From Nocardioides daejeonensis (GTDB lineage: Bacteria; Actinomycetota; Actinomycetes; Propionibacteriales; Nocardioidaceae), in contig NZ_QHKZ01000003.1 of assembly GCF_003194585.1 (NCBI RefSeq), positions 1-64,000 of the forward strand: 64,000 bases of DNA, given 5' to 3'. The translations under genes and the position numbers were made by a program. The notes below the pieces were generated by a model. The model was not told the DNA's origin, searched no databases, and saw only the letters and a program-made list of their open reading frames with translations. This document shows positions 1-9,278 of this stretch, in pieces. Every line of letters starts with the position of its first letter. Position 1 is the stretch's first letter.

Positions 1-206
1 CCAAGGGCACCTGGAGCACCAGCGACGTCACCCTGAAGTACCAGTGGCTGCGCAACGGCAAGGCCATCAAGAAGGCGACCAAGGCCACCTACAAGGTCAC
101 CAAGGCCGACAAGGGCAAGAAGCTCAAGGTCAAGGTCACCGCCATCAAGAGCGGCTTCACCCAGGCCACCGTCACCACCAAGGCCGTGAAGATCAAGAAG
201 AAGTGA
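1..206 (+). CDS. C-terminal end of an Ig-like repeat surface protein (partial, cut by the window edge)
   Basis: The reading frame is open from the window edge (codons begin at position 3) to the TGA at 204-206. It encodes a lysine-rich Ig-like domain with the motif YQWLRNGKAIKKATKATY. Its 206 bases match the last 206 bases of the next gene (1263-1468) at all but one position: T at 145 against C at 1407, which changes Thr to Ile. The rest of the gene lies outside the window, so its N-terminus is unknown. By analogy with the intact neighbour it is probably a secreted or cell-wall protein. A strong hairpin follows at 233-269. Confidence 0.8.
   Translation, partial: KGTWSTSDVTLKYQWLRNGKAIKKATKATYKVTKADKGKKLKVKVTAIKSGFTQATVTTKAVKIKKK
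1..206 (+). repeat. Direct repeat copy 1 (partner at 1263-1468)
   Basis: This 206-base segment recurs at 1263-1468 with a single mismatch. The match stops exactly at the stop codon of each gene, and the sequences after the stops differ. How far it extends to the left is unknown because the window starts inside the copy. Confidence 0.95.
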
Positions 207-232
207 CTCTCGTGCCCCAGGCATGACAGCAA

Positions 233-269
233 CCAGGGGTGACCGCCCAGATCCGGCGGTCACCCCTGG
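233..269 (+). terminator. Intrinsic terminator hairpin after the first surface-protein gene
   Basis: Arms 233-247 and 255-269 form a perfect 15-bp stem around a 7-base loop, 27 bases after the TGA. No clear T-tract follows, as is common in high-GC actinobacteria. A longer open frame for the next gene starts inside this stem at 239, which argues against using that start. Confidence 0.85.
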
Positions 270-301
270 CCCCGTTCCGCAAGAGAATCCGAAGGATCCC
301 C

Positions 302-1468
302 ATGGCACACCTGCTTCTTCGCGGCGGCGCACGCATCGCGGCCAGCGCCACCCTCCTCGCGCTGCTCACCCCGTTCGGCCCAGGTACGCCGGCTGTCCAC
401 GCCGCCACCTGCAACACTCCGACTCCGAGCGGCGCCGTCCTCACCATCGACGAGACCGCGCCGGTGCTCCCTGGCGAGGAGATCCACCTCTCCGGCACCG
501 GCTTCACGCCCGGGCAACGTCTCGCGATCAAGATGGACAGGGACGCCTACGGGCAGCTCGGCGCCGACAACCCGGCCGAGAACATCCCCGAGGCGACCCG
601 CAGCCGCATCCTCGTGACGGCCGACGGGACCTTCACCGCCGAGCCCCTCACCGTCCCGCGCTTCCAGTCCGACGGCAAGGCGACAGAGGCGATCGAGCAC
701 ACGATCAATCTGCTCGACAACGATCCCGTCACCACCGTCTGCGCTCTCTTCGAGACCGCGCCCGCCTACACCTCCACCCTGGATTCCCCCGACGCTGCCG
801 AGCCGGGTGACACCATCACGGTCTCCGGCACCGGGTGGCTCGACCGGGCAGGCACGGCCTCCTCCACGGTCGGCGTCGTGATCGAGGAGGCAGGCACCCC
901 CGCCATCGTTGCGAGCCAGCGCACCGCGGGCAACGAACCACATACCAACGCGCGCATCTGGGCCGTCGTACCCGCCAGCGCCTTCTCCGAGCCGGGGACG
1001 TTCAGCACCGACGTTCGATTGCCTGACGGCACCACCTCGGGCCCGCACGGCTCCACCGTGGCGTTCGGCGGCCAGACCTACCGGGTCCGGTTGTGGAGCG
1101 GTGCCCAACTCGGCGTGAACGGCGACATCACACGGAACCTCGTCGTCGGTGACGACTTCGAGGTGAGCGCGCCCAGCGAGCCGCCGGCAGCGCAGAAGAT
1201 CACGAACAAGAAGAAGCCCGTCATCAAGGGCAAGACCAAGGTCAAGAAGTTGCTGAAGGTCACCAAGGGCACCTGGAGCACCAGCGACGTCACCCTGAAG
1301 TACCAGTGGCTGCGCAACGGCAAGGCCATCAAGAAGGCGACCAAGGCCACCTACAAGGTCACCAAGGCCGACAAGGGCAAGAAGCTCAAGGTCAAGGTCA
1401 CCGCCACCAAGAGCGGCTTCACCCAGGCCACCGTCACCACCAAGGCCGTGAAGATCAAGAAGAAGTGA
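302..1468 (+). CDS. Secreted Ig-like repeat protein, unknown function
   Basis: The product is a 388-residue protein with a typical signal peptide: a short positive start, then a hydrophobic run ASATLLALLTPFG ending near residue 34 (PAVHA). The ATG at 302 is chosen because GAAGGA lies 6 bases upstream and because the longer frame from 239 would begin inside a terminator. The mature N-terminal region contains two stretches of the type 'PGEEIHLSGTGF' and 'PGDTITVSGTGW', which resemble bacterial Ig-like/IPT beta-sandwich repeats. The last ~90 residues are very lysine-rich and form an Ig-like domain (TKGTWS, YQWLRNGKAI) of a kind common in actinobacterial surface proteins. There is no LPXTG motif or membrane anchor. 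The C-terminal domain is almost identical to that of the preceding gene, so the two are tandem paralogues. The function is not recognised. Confidence 0.85.
   Translation: MAHLLLRGGARIAASATLLALLTPFGPGTPAVHAATCNTPTPSGAVLTIDETAPVLPGEEIHLSGTGFTPGQRLAIKMDRDAYGQLGADNPAENIPEATRSRILVTADGTFTAEPLTVPRFQSDGKATEAIEHTINLLDNDPVTTVCALFETAPAYTSTLDSPDAAEPGDTITVSGTGWLDRAGTASSTVGVVIEEAGTPAIVASQRTAGNEPHTNARIWAVVPASAFSEPGTFSTDVRLPDGTTSGPHGSTVAFGGQTYRVRLWSGAQLGVNGDITRNLVVGDDFEVSAPSEPPAAQKITNKKKPVIKGKTKVKKLLKVTKGTWSTSDVTLKYQWLRNGKAIKKATKATYKVTKADKGKKLKVKVTATKSGFTQATVTTKAVKIKKK
1263..1468 (+). repeat. Direct repeat copy 2 (partner at 1-206)
   Basis: This is the second copy of the 206-base coding repeat for the Ig-like C-terminal domain. 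It is 205/206 identical to 1-206. Confidence 0.95.
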
Positions 1469-1492
1469 CCCGACGCGGGCGCTGACCCGGAA

Positions 1493-1537
1493 CGCCGGAG
1501 GGGCTGCATCTCCTGACGAGATGCAGCCCCTCCGGCG
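1493..1537. terminator. Bidirectional terminator between the surface-protein gene and map
   Basis: Arms 1493-1512 and 1518-1537 form a perfect 20-bp stem with a 5-base loop. It sits between two converging genes: the surface protein ends at 1468 and map ends at 1550 on the other strand. It probably stops transcription from both sides. Confidence 0.9.
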
Positions 1538-1549
1538 TCCGAGGTTGCG

Positions 1550-2371
1550 TCAGCCAGGCCCGCCGTACGGCACGCCCAGCTCTGCCAGCTTCGCCTTCCC
1601 ACCATCCAGTGCGGTAAGGATCCAGGCTCCGTCGGGCATCAGCGTGAAGGTGTGCTCGAAGTGGGCGGCCCAGCTGCCATCGCTGGTCACCACGGTCCAG
1701 TCGTCGTCGAGCACATCGGTCTTCTTGGTGCCGAGGGTGACCATCGGCTCCACGGCCAGCGCCAGGCCCCGCACCAGCTTCGGGCCCCGACCCGCCCGAC
1801 CCACGTTGGGCACGTTCGGCGGCTGGTGCATCTCGGAGCCGATCCCGTGACCCGTGTAGTCCTCGAGGATCCCGTACTCGCCCTGACTGCGAACGTAGCT
1901 CTCGACGGCGTGGGAGATATCGCCCACCTTGCCGCCGAGTCGCGCGGCCGCGAAGCCGCGCCACATCGACTCCTCAGTGACTCGGAGCAGCTCGGTGACC
2001 TCGCCGGGCACCGGGCCGATCGGCACCGTGATCGCTGCGTCACCGTGCCAGCCGTCGATGATCGCGCCACAGTCGATCGAGATCACGTCGCCCTCAGCGA
2101 GCACCCGCTCCCCCGGGACCCCGTGCACGACCTCGTCGTTGACGGAGGCGCAGATCGTCCCCGGGAAGGGCGGCTCGCCGTACCCCTTGAAGGAGGGGAC
2201 GCCACCTCCGGCCCGGATGTTCTCCTCGGCAAGCACGTCCAGCTCCCCGGTGCTGATGCCGGGCCTGCAGGCACCGCGCAGCAGCTCGAGGGTCTCCCCG
2301 ACCAGCAGACCGGCGGCACGCATCCGCTCGATCTGAGCGGGCGTCTTCAGTTCGATGCCGCGCGAGAACAT
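1550..2371 (-). CDS. map: Type I methionine aminopeptidase
   Basis: This enzyme removes the initiator methionine from new proteins in the cytosol using two metal ions. The 273-residue product carries all five metal ligands: D100 (ISIDCG), D111 (GWHGDA), H175 (TGHGIG), E208 (VEPM) and E239 (HFEHTF). H83 occupies the usual substrate-binding position. There is no SH3-type N-terminal extension, so it is a plain type I enzyme. The ATG is 4 bases past the adk stop, so secY, adk and map probably form one operon. A 20-bp terminator stem follows the gene. Confidence 0.97.
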   Translation of the reverse strand: MFSRGIELKTPAQIERMRAAGLLVGETLELLRGACRPGISTGELDVLAEENIRAGGGVPSFKGYGEPPFPGTICASVNDEVVHGVPGERVLAEGDVISIDCGAIIDGWHGDAAITVPIGPVPGEVTELLRVTEESMWRGFAAARLGGKVGDISHAVESYVRSQGEYGILEDYTGHGIGSEMHQPPNVPNVGRAGRGPKLVRGLALAVEPMVTLGTKKTDVLDDDWTVVTSDGSWAAHFEHTFTLMPDGAWILTALDGGKAKLAELGVPYGGPG

Positions 2372-2375
2372 CGCG

Positions 2376-2945
2376 TCAGGCGGGCTGCTCGAGCGCGTCG
2401 AAGATGCGGTGGGTCACCGCATCGATCTCGCCCATGCCGTCGACCTCGATGAGCAGACCACGCTCGCGATAGACCGCGATCAGCGGCTCGGTCTGCTCGG
2501 CGTACACCTCCTGGCGACGCCTGATTACGTCTTCGGTGTCGTCGGCGCGGCCCTCGACCGCTGCGCGCTGCAGGAGCCGGGCCACCAGCTCGTTGATCTC
2601 GGCAGTCAGCACCACGACCGCGTCGAGCGAGGAGTCCAGGTCACCGAGCATCTCGTCGAGCTCTTTGACCTGGGCGAGCGTCCGCGGGTAGCCGTCAAGC
2701 AGGAACCCGCCGGCGGCATCAGGCAGGCTCAACCGGTCACGGACCATGGCGTTGGTGACCTCGTCTGGCACGTACTCGCCCGCGTCCATGTAGCGCTGCG
2801 CCTCGAGCCCGAGGGGCGTCTTTCCGGCCACGTTGGCCCGGAAGATGTCGCCGGTGGAGATCGCCGGGATCTTGAAGTGGGTCGCGATGACCTTGGCCTG
2901 CGTACCTTTTCCGGCCCCGGGGGGGCCCATCAGGATGAGTCGCAT
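2376..2945 (-). CDS. adk: Adenylate kinase, short-LID type
   Basis: This enzyme interconverts ATP + AMP and 2 ADP in the cytosol. The 189-residue protein has the P-loop GPPGAGKGT (residues 8-16), the AMP-binding segment STGDIFR and the DGYPRT motif. The length and the segment between DGYPRT and RADDTEDV fit the short-LID form with no zinc finger, which is usual in actinobacteria. Its ATG overlaps the secY stop by one base (TGATG), indicating translational coupling. The order secY-adk-map is conserved in many bacteria. Confidence 0.97.
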   Translation of the reverse strand: MRLILMGPPGAGKGTQAKVIATHFKIPAISTGDIFRANVAGKTPLGLEAQRYMDAGEYVPDEVTNAMVRDRLSLPDAAGGFLLDGYPRTLAQVKELDEMLGDLDSSLDAVVVLTAEINELVARLLQRAAVEGRADDTEDVIRRRQEVYAEQTEPLIAVYRERGLLIEVDGMGEIDAVTHRIFDALEQPA

Positions 2946-4249
2946 CAGCGGAGGAACCCTTCATAGTTGCGCTGCTGGAGCTGGCTTTCGATCTGCTTCA
3001 CCGTGTCCAGCGCCACGCCCACCATGATGAGGATGGAGGTACCGCCGAAGGGGAAGTTCTGGTTGGCGTTGATGAGCGCGAAGGCGATCAACGGCACCAG
3101 GGAGATGAGACCGAGGTAGAGCGCACCGGGAGCGGTGATCCTGGAGAGCACGTACGAGAGGTAGTCCTCGGTCGGCTTGCCAGCCCGGATCCCGGGAATG
3201 AAGCCGCCGTACTTCTTCATGTTGTCCGCCACCTCGTTGGTGTCGAACGTGATGGAGACGTAGAAGTACGTGAAGAAGATGATGAGCGCGAAGTAGACCG
3301 CCATGTAGACCGGGTGGCCCCCGTCGACGAAGTACTCGTTGACGAAGCCGATCCACTTCGGCTGAGGATCGCGGTTCTGGTTGAACTGCACCGCCATCGC
3401 CGGGAGGTACATCAGCGACGAAGCGAAGATGACCGGGATGATGCCGGCCTGGTTGACCTTGAGCGGGATGTAGGTCGAATTGCCGCCGAACATCTTGCGA
3501 CCGACCATCCGGCGCGCGTACTGCACGGGGATGCGGCGCTGGGCCTGCTCGATGAAGACGACCGCGGCGACCAGGATGAGGCCGATCACCATCACGATGC
3601 CGAAGGTGACCCAGCCCTTCGAGGACTGGACCTGCCACAGCGACGCCGGGAAGGTCGCGACGACCTGGGTGAAGATGAGGATGGACATGCCGTTGCCGAC
3701 GCCGCGCTCGGTGATGAGCTCGCCGAGCCACATGATGACGACGGTGCCCGCCGTCATGGTGAGCACCATGACGAGGAAGAGCCCGATGCTGTCGTTGTGC
3801 AGCAGGTCCTTGTCACAGCCCTGCAACAGCTGCCCGGAGCGCGCCAGCGCGATGATGCCCGTCGCCTGCAGGACCGCCAGTCCGAGCGTCAGGTACCGCG
3901 TGTACTGCGTGATCTTCGCCTGCCCGGACTGCCCTTCCTTCTTGAGGGCCTCCAGGCGTGGGATCACCACGACCAGCAACTGCAGGATGATCGACGCCGT
4001 GATGTAGGGCATGATGCCCAGCGCGAAGACGGTCAACTGGAGCAGGGCGCCACCCGAGAACAGGTTGATCAGGTTGTAGACGCTATTGCTGTCCTCGAGG
4101 CCTTTGATGCAGGACTGCACGTTGGCGACGTGGACCCCGGGCGCAGGGAACTGCGAGCCGAGCCGGAAGATGATGATGATTCCCAGCACGAACAGCAACT
4201 TGCGTCGCAGGTCCGGTGTCCGGAAAGCGTTGGCGAACGCGCCTAGCAC
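2945..4249 (-). CDS. secY: Preprotein translocase channel subunit SecY
   Basis: SecY is the ten-helix membrane channel of the Sec system. Recognisable segments are [12 protein letters not shown] at the N-terminus, the plug and helix-2 region [23 protein letters not shown], and the C-terminal loop [14 protein letters not shown]. The frame is open to an upstream ATG at 4267, but GTG at 4249 is preferred: AAGAGG sits 5 bases before it and the protein then begins [17 protein letters not shown], like other actinobacterial SecY proteins. The product is then 434 residues. The gene is separated from rplO by a strong hairpin, so it may have its own promoter between 4250 and 4340. Confidence 0.96.
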   Translation of the reverse strand: MLGAFANAFRTPDLRRKLLFVLGIIIIFRLGSQFPAPGVHVANVQSCIKGLEDSNSVYNLINLFSGGALLQLTVFALGIMPYITASIILQLLVVVIPRLEALKKEGQSGQAKITQYTRYLTLGLAVLQATGIIALARSGQLLQGCDKDLLHNDSIGLFLVMVLTMTAGTVVIMWLGELITERGVGNGMSILIFTQVVATFPASLWQVQSSKGWVTFGIVMVIGLILVAAVVFIEQAQRRIPVQYARRMVGRKMFGGNSTYIPLKVNQAGIIPVIFASSLMYLPAMAVQFNQNRDPQPKWIGFVNEYFVDGGHPVYMAVYFALIIFFTYFYVSITFDTNEVADNMKKYGGFIPGIRAGKPTEDYLSYVLSRITAPGALYLGLISLVPLIAFALINANQNFPFGGTSILIMVGVALDTVKQIESQLQQRNYEGFLR

Positions 4250-4340
4250 GTGATCCTCTTTCGTCAAGCACGGGTCAGCTCGCTCGGCGCATGGCCGGGC
4301 GAGGGCTCGGGAAGCCTAACAGGCAGGCATAGACAACGGT

Positions 4341-4406
4341 CCGGAGACGCCGCTGGGGCGTGGTGCGACGTGCGTCTGCACGCCCACCACGCCCCAGCGG
4401 CTCCGG
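4341..4406 (-). terminator. Terminator or attenuator between rplO and secY
   Basis: Arms 4351-4365 and 4385-4399 pair perfectly over 15 bp. They are extended by an inner 5-bp stem (4369-4373/4378-4382) and an outer 6-bp stem (4341-4346/4401-4406). It lies 20 bases after the rplO stop. It should end or attenuate the ribosomal-protein transcript and make secY-adk-map a separate unit. Confidence 0.85.
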
Positions 4407-4426
4407 ATCAAGATGAGGCCCGGTCC

Positions 4427-4867
4427 TCAGAGCACCGTGACGGTGCCGCCGGCTGCCTCGATCTTCTCCTTCGCCGAGCCGGAGAACGCGTCAACGCTCA
4501 CCTGGACGGCGACGGAGATGTCACCCTGACCGAGCACCTTCACCGGGTGGCCGGCGCGCACGGCGCCCTTCGCCACCAGGCCCTCGACGGTGACCTCGCC
4601 ACCCTCGGGGAACAGTGCACCGATCCGGTCCAGGTTCACGACCTGGAACTCGACCTTGAACGGGTTCTTGAAGCCCTTGAGCTTCGGCAGCCGCATGTGC
4701 AGCGGCATCTGGCCACCCTCGAAGGCGGCCGGAACCTGGTACCGGGCCTTGGTGCCCTTGGTACCGCGGCCGGCCGTCTTGCCCTTGGAGCCTTCACCGC
4801 GACCCACACGGGTCTTGGCGGTCTTGGCACCGGGCGCGGGGCGCAGGTGGTGGAGCTTGAGAGTCAT
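4427..4867 (-). CDS. rplO: 50S ribosomal protein L15
   Basis: This is a 146-residue 23S rRNA-binding protein of the large subunit. It begins [13 protein letters not shown], followed by the glycine/lysine-rich stretch [20 protein letters not shown] that inserts into rRNA in this family. It is one base downstream of rpmD and is the last gene of the spc cluster before the hairpin at 4341-4406. Confidence 0.97.
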   Translation of the reverse strand: MTLKLHHLRPAPGAKTAKTRVGRGEGSKGKTAGRGTKGTKARYQVPAAFEGGQMPLHMRLPKLKGFKNPFKVEFQVVNLDRIGALFPEGGEVTVEGLVAKGAVRAGHPVKVLGQGDISVAVQVSVDAFSGSAKEKIEAAGGTVTVL

Positions 4868-4868
4868 G

Positions 4869-5060
4869 TCAGTTGTCTCCCTCGATGACCTCGACCGCCA
4901 CCAGGTGACGGACGGTGTGGACCATCCCCCGGATCTCGGGTCGGTCCTCCTTGACGACCACGTCGCCGATCCGCTTGAGGCCCAGGGAACGCAGGGTCTC
5001 GCGCTGGTTCTGCTTGCAGCCGATGGTGCTCTTCTTCTGCTCGACCTTGAGGCGGGCCAT
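4869..5060 (-). CDS. rpmD: 50S ribosomal protein L30
   Basis: This is a 63-residue L30 with the family pattern [20 protein letters not shown] and RSLGLKRIG. The ATG at 5060 overlaps the rpsE stop by one base (TGATG). A GTG one codon upstream is possible but less likely. It lies between rpsE and rplO in the conserved spc order. Confidence 0.95.
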   Translation of the reverse strand: MARLKVEQKKSTIGCKQNQRETLRSLGLKRIGDVVVKEDRPEIRGMVHTVRHLVAVEVIEGDN

Positions 5061-5665
5061 CACTGAGCCACCTCCGCCCGAGCCTTCAGCAGCGCGGCGG
5101 GGGTGACGGCCTCGACCGTCAGGCCACGACGCGCGGCGACGGCCTCGGGCTCCTCAAGCATCTTGAGGGCCTCGACCGTGGCGTGCACGATGTTGATCTG
5201 GTTCGACGACCCGAGCGACTTGCTCAGGATGTCGTGGATGCCGGCGCACTCCAGGACGGCACGCACCGGGCCACCGGCGATGACACCGGTACCAGGAGCA
5301 GCCGGGCGCAGCATGACCACGCCAGCGGCCTTCTCGCCCTGGACCGGGTGCGGGATGGTGCCCTGGATGCGAGGAACCTTGAAGAAGTGCTTCTTCGCTT
5401 CCTCGACACCCTTGGCGATCGCCGCGGGCACCTCCTTGGCCTTGCCATAACCGACACCGACCAGGCCGTCACCGTCACCGACCACGACCAGGGCGGTGAA
5501 GCTGAAGCGACGACCACCCTTCACGACCTTGGCAACGCGGTTGATCGTGACGACGCGCTCGATGTACGCGGTCTTGTCCGCACCCTGGTCCCGACCGCCG
5601 CGTCCGCGACGGTCGCCTCCCTGGCGCTCGCCTCCGGCGCGCTGTCCGCGCTGGGCTCCGCTCAT
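5060..5665 (-). CDS. rpsE: 30S ribosomal protein S5
   Basis: S5 contributes to decoding accuracy in the small subunit. The 201-residue protein has a Gly/Arg-rich N-terminal extension of about 30 residues, seen in other actinobacteria. The double-stranded RNA-binding core follows ([19 protein letters not shown]), then the S5 C-terminal fold ([14 protein letters not shown]). AGAGGAA upstream of the ATG is a good ribosome binding site. Confidence 0.97.
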   Translation of the reverse strand: MSGAQRGQRAGGERQGGDRRGRGGRDQGADKTAYIERVVTINRVAKVVKGGRRFSFTALVVVGDGDGLVGVGYGKAKEVPAAIAKGVEEAKKHFFKVPRIQGTIPHPVQGEKAAGVVMLRPAAPGTGVIAGGPVRAVLECAGIHDILSKSLGSSNQINIVHATVEALKMLEEPEAVAARRGLTVEAVTPAALLKARAEVAQ

Positions 5666-5702
5666 GAGAACTTCCTCTTCTCTCTCTTGCTCGTCTACGC
5701 GA

Positions 5703-6086
5703 TCAGAACGTCAGGCCGCCCTCGCGGGCGCCATCTGCCAGGGCCGCGATGCGACCGTGATACTTGTTACCGGCCCGGTCGAAGACCACCGCGGAGACAC
5801 CGGCCTCCTTGGCACGGGCGGCGACCAGCTCGCCGACCTTCTTGGCCTTCTCGCTCTTGTCGCCGGCGGCCGCACGCAGGTCGGCCTCCATGGTCGAGGC
5901 AGACGCGAGCGTCTTGCCGACCAGGTCGTCGACGACCTGGACGCTGATGTGACGCGCGGAACGGGTGACCACCAGGCGCGGGCGCTCGGCGGTGCCGTGG
6001 ATCCTCTTGCGGCCACGGACCTGGCGACGCAGACGCGACTTGGTGCGCGCAGCGGTGTGCTTGTTGTTCGACAGCGAGATCGCCAT
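5703..6086 (-). CDS. rplR: 50S ribosomal protein L18
   Basis: L18 binds 5S rRNA. The protein is 127 residues from the ATG at 6086. A GTG at 6092, overlapping the rplF stop, is an alternative start that would add two residues. Family segments include [14 protein letters not shown] and the C-terminal [20 protein letters not shown]. Confidence 0.96.
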   Translation of the reverse strand: MAISLSNNKHTAARTKSRLRRQVRGRKRIHGTAERPRLVVTRSARHISVQVVDDLVGKTLASASTMEADLRAAAGDKSEKAKKVGELVAARAKEAGVSAVVFDRAGNKYHGRIAALADGAREGGLTF

Positions 6087-6088
6087 GG

Positions 6089-6631
6089 TCACTTACCAGC
6101 CTTTCCGACCTTGCGGCGGATGTGCTCACCCGCGTAGCGAACGCCCTTGCCCTTGTAAGGCTCGGGCTTGCGCAGCTTGCGGATGTTGGCCGCGACCTCG
6201 CCGACCAGCTGCTTGTCGATGCCCGCCACACCGAGCTTCGTCTGGCCGTCCACCGTGAAGGTGATGCCCTCGGGAGCCTTGAAGTGGATCGGGTGGGAGT
6301 AGCCGAGCTGGAACTCCAGCTCGGTCGGGCCCTTGGACAGGACGCGGTAGCCGACGCCGACGATCTCGAGCTTCTTCTCGTAGCCGGCGGTGACGCCCAC
6401 GACCATGTTGTTGATCAGGGTGCGGGTCAGTCCGTGCAGCGAGCGGCTCTCCCGCTCGTCGTCGGGACGCTTGACCTCGAGCGTGCCATCCTCGGCACGG
6501 TCCACGACGATCGGGGAGGCGACCTGGTGCGACAGGGTGCCCTTGGGCCCCTTGACCGTCACGAGGCCGTCGGCGATCTGGACGTCAACGCCCGACGGGA
6601 CCGCAATGGGGAGCTTGCCAATACGCGACAT
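6089..6631 (-). CDS. rplF: 50S ribosomal protein L6
   Basis: This is a 180-residue protein with the two L6 repeats. It begins [17 protein letters not shown] and ends with the signature [19 protein letters not shown]. It binds 23S rRNA near the factor-binding site. GAAAGGAAGAG precedes the ATG. It is tightly spaced with rplR downstream. Confidence 0.97.
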   Translation of the reverse strand: MSRIGKLPIAVPSGVDVQIADGLVTVKGPKGTLSHQVASPIVVDRAEDGTLEVKRPDDERESRSLHGLTRTLINNMVVGVTAGYEKKLEIVGVGYRVLSKGPTELEFQLGYSHPIHFKAPEGITFTVDGQTKLGVAGIDKQLVGEVAANIRKLRKPEPYKGKGVRYAGEHIRRKVGKAGK

Positions 6632-6663
6632 GCTTCTCTTCCTTTCTGGTCTCGGCGGGGCGC

Positions 6664-7083
6664 TTACCAGACGTAGGCGAGGACTTCCCCACCTACGCCC
6701 TTCTGGTTCGCCTGACGGTCGGTGAGCAAGCCCTGGCTGGTCGAGATGATCGCGACACCGAGGCCGCCGAGCACCTTCGGGAGGCCCGTGTGCTTGGCGT
6801 AGACCCGGAGGCCGGGCTTGCTGATACGGCGGACACCCGCGATGGAGCGCTCGCGGTTGCGGCCGTACTTGAGGGTGATGGTCAGCGTCTTGCCGACGGC
6901 CGGCTCTCCGGCGTCGTCGACGTTGTCCTTCACGTCGTACGTGGTGATGTAGCCCTCCTGCTGGAGGATCTCAGCGACACCTGCCTTCAGCTTGCTGAAC
7001 GGCATGGCAACCGAGTCGTGGTACGCCTGGTTGGCGTTACGCAGACGCGTGAGCATGTCTGCGATGGGGTCAGTCATCGTCAT
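6664..7083 (-). CDS. rpsH: 30S ribosomal protein S8
   Basis: S8 binds the central domain of 16S rRNA. The start is set at the ATG at 7083 so that the protein begins [18 protein letters not shown], as in other actinobacteria; the longer open frame adds only an unconserved stretch. The C-terminal signature [20 protein letters not shown] and the ending GGEVLAYVW are present. The length is 139 residues. Confidence 0.96.
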   Translation of the reverse strand: MTMTDPIADMLTRLRNANQAYHDSVAMPFSKLKAGVAEILQQEGYITTYDVKDNVDDAGEPAVGKTLTITLKYGRNRERSIAGVRRISKPGLRVYAKHTGLPKVLGGLGVAIISTSQGLLTDRQANQKGVGGEVLAYVW

Positions 7084-7166
7084 GGCCGAGTGGCCCTTTC
7101 CCACCGTGGTTTCGCGCCTCCGTGTGAGGCGCGACCTTCAGCGATCGTTGTGAGTGAGGTCTGGGT

Positions 7167-7352
7167 TCACCAGGAGGACTTGGTCACACCGGGGAGCTCG
7201 CCGCGGTGGGCCATCTCCCGCAGGCAGATCCGGCACAGGCCGAACTTGCGGTAGACGGCCTTCGGGCGACCGCAGCGCTGGCACCGGGTGTAACCCCGGA
7301 CTGCGAACTTCGGCTTGCGAGCGGCCTTGACCTTGAGTGCGGTCTTCGCCAT
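7167..7352 (-). CDS. rpsZ: 30S ribosomal protein S14, zinc-binding type (S14Z)
   Basis: This is a 61-residue, short, type Z S14. It retains both CxxC pairs of the zinc ribbon (CQRC and CRIC). It sits between rplE and rpsH, the normal place for the principal S14 gene in actinobacteria. It is therefore the C+ paralogue, not the zinc-independent form expressed under zinc starvation. Confidence 0.96.
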
Positions 7353-7353
7353 G

Positions 7354-7917
7354 TCAGTTGCCTTCCTTGAACGGGAAGCCGAGCTGCTTCAGCAGCGCCC
7401 GGCCCTCAGCGTCGTTGGTGGCCGTGGTGACGACCGTGATGTCCATGCCTCGCGACCGGTCGATCTTGTCCTGGTCGATCTCGTGGAACATGACCTGCTC
7501 GGTCAGGCCGAAGGTGTAGTTGCCACGGCCATCGAACTGGTTGCCGTTGAGGCCACGGAAGTCGCGGATACGCGGCAGCGCGAGGCTCAGCAGACGGTCG
7601 AGGAACTCCCACATCCGGTCGCCGCGCAGCGTGACGTGCGCGCCGATCGGCATGCCCTCACGGAGCTTGAACTGGGCGATCGACTTGCGCGCCTTGGTCA
7701 CCTGCGGCTTCTGGCCGGTGATCGCGGTCAGGTCGCGGATGGCGCCCTCGATCAGCTTGGAGTCGCGAGCGGCTTCACCGACACCCATGTTGACCACGAT
7801 CTTGACCAGACCGGGGACCTGCATGACGTTGGCGAACTCGAACTCCGTGCGCAGCGCGGGGAGGATCTCCTCGCGGTAGCGCGTCTTGAGCCGCGGCGCG
7901 GTCTTGGTGTCGCTCAT
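7354..7917 (-). CDS. rplE: 50S ribosomal protein L5
   Basis: L5 binds 5S rRNA and contacts the P-site tRNA. The start at the ATG 7917 gives [18 protein letters not shown], 187 residues. The frame extends 24 codons upstream into rplX without conservation, so that part was left out. Signature segments are [17 protein letters not shown] and [14 protein letters not shown] [17 protein letters not shown]. The gene ends one base before rpsZ. Confidence 0.96.
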
Positions 7918-7918
7918 C

Positions 7919-8281
7919 TCAGATCTCCTTGCCCGACTTGCGCGAGACGCGAACGCTCCGCTGGGCGGTGTAGGTCGAGCCGTCGGCACGGGTCTTGGTC
8001 ACCTCGTCGCGACGGAAGCCGACGCGGGTGACGCCGTCACCCTCGACCAGCATCACGTTCGAGACGTGGATCGGAGCCTCGGTGGTCACGATGCCGCCGG
8101 TGTTGCCACTGCCGGTGTTGACGACCTTCTCGTGCTTCTTGATCCGGTTGACGCCCTCGACGATCACGCGGGACTCCTCGCGGAGCACGGCGATGACCTT
8201 GCCCTCGGCGCCCTTGTCCTTGCCTGCGATCACCTTGACGGTGTCGCCCTTCTTGATGTGCATCTTCTTCGCCGCGGCCAT
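7919..8281 (-). CDS. rplX: 50S ribosomal protein L24
   Basis: This 120-residue protein begins [20 protein letters not shown] with the KOW motif [19 protein letters not shown]. It is an early assembly protein of the large subunit. The ATG at 8281 overlaps the rplN stop by one base. A GTG just upstream is also in frame but less likely. Confidence 0.96.
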   Translation of the reverse strand: MAAAKKMHIKKGDTVKVIAGKDKGAEGKVIAVLREESRVIVEGVNRIKKHEKVVNTGSGNTGGIVTTEAPIHVSNVMLVEGDGVTRVGFRRDEVTKTRADGSTYTAQRSVRVSRKSGKEI

Positions 8282-8649
8282 CACAGCACCTCCGGGGCCA
8301 AGGAAATGATCTTCATGAACTTCTTCTCGCGCAGCTCGCGGCCCACCGGGCCGAAGATGCGGGTTCCACGCGGCTCGCCATCGTTCTTGAGGATGACTGC
8401 GGCGTTCTCGTCGAAACGGATGTACGAGCCGTCCGGACGACGGCGCTCCTTGGCCGTGCGTACGACGACGGCCTTGACGACGTCACCCTTCTTGACGTTG
8501 CCACCGGGGATCGCGTCCTTCACGGTGGCGACGATGACGTCGCCGATACCGGCGTAGCGCCGACCCGAGCCGCCGAGCACCCGGATGCAAAGGATCTCCT
8601 TCGCACCGGTGTTGTCGGCGACCTTGAGTCGCGACTCCTGCTGGATCAT
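8281..8649 (-). CDS. rplN: 50S ribosomal protein L14
   Basis: This is a 122-residue L14, the usual family length, starting [18 protein letters not shown]. It lies at the subunit interface. It has the conserved [19 protein letters not shown] and ends PEVL. There is a gap of 120 bases upstream to rpsQ, the widest inside the cluster, containing a small hairpin near 8668-8690. Confidence 0.97.
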   Translation of the reverse strand: MIQQESRLKVADNTGAKEILCIRVLGGSGRRYAGIGDVIVATVKDAIPGGNVKKGDVVKAVVVRTAKERRRPDGSYIRFDENAAVILKNDGEPRGTRIFGPVGRELREKKFMKIISLAPEVL

Positions 8650-8769
8650 CGGTTATCTCCTGGTTGTCGAGCCGGTTCTTCGTCCCCACCGGGGGCGAAG
8701 CCTTGCCGAACTAGTTGTTGTGATGAGTCGACCCTCGCGGGCCGCACGACTGATGGCCGAACGGCCTGG

Positions 8770-9036
8770 TCACTTGGCCTTTTCGAGGATCTCGACGACG
8801 CGCCAACGCTTGGTCGCCGAGAGCGGCCGGGTCTCCATGATCAGGACCCGGTCACCGACACCGCACTGGTTCTGCTCGTCGTGAGCCTTGAACTTGTTGT
8901 TGCGGCGCATGACCTTGCCGTAGAGGGCGTGCTTGACACGGTCCTCGACGGTGACCACGACGGTCTTGTCCATCTTGTCGCTGACGACCAGGCCCTCACG
9001 GACCTTGCGGGCGTTGCGCTCGTTGTTCTCGCTCAT
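8770..9036 (-). CDS. rpsQ: 30S ribosomal protein S17
   Basis: This 88-residue S17 has the OB-fold segment [20 protein letters not shown] and [11 protein letters not shown]. Its ATG overlaps the rpmC stop by 4 bases (ATGA). Confidence 0.96.
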   Translation of the reverse strand: MSENNERNARKVREGLVVSDKMDKTVVVTVEDRVKHALYGKVMRRNNKFKAHDEQNQCGVGDRVLIMETRPLSATKRWRVVEILEKAK

Positions 9037-9278
9037 GCGTCGTCCTTCTCGCTCGCCTCCGCGTTGCTGCGGATGCCCAGCTTGCGCTCGTTGATCACGG
9101 TGTAGATCCGCGCGATGTCCTTCTTGACCGTGCGCAGGCGGCTGTTGTTCTCCAACTGCCCGGTGGCGGACTGGAAGCGGAGGTTGAAGAGCTCCGCCTT
9201 GGCCTCGCTGAGCTTGGCCTCCAGGTCACCGTTGGTCAACTGGTCGAGCTCGTACGCCGAGTTGGTCTTGCTGCTCAT
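9033..9278 (-). CDS. rpmC: 50S ribosomal protein L29
   Basis: This is an 81-residue L29 at the exit-tunnel rim. The conserved segment is [20 protein letters not shown]. It overlaps rplP upstream by one base and rpsQ downstream by four. The N-terminal [18 protein letters not shown] is slightly longer than in enterobacteria. Confidence 0.96.
   Translation of the reverse strand: MSSKTNSAYELDQLTNGDLEAKLSEAKAELFNLRFQSATGQLENNSRLRTVKKDIARIYTVINERKLGIRSNAEASEKDDA

Noticed and set aside
239..301. Upstream in-frame extension of the surface protein starting at 239
   Set aside because: It begins inside the 233-269 terminator hairpin and lacks a ribosome site; ATG 302 has GAAGGA upstream and gives a clean signal peptide.
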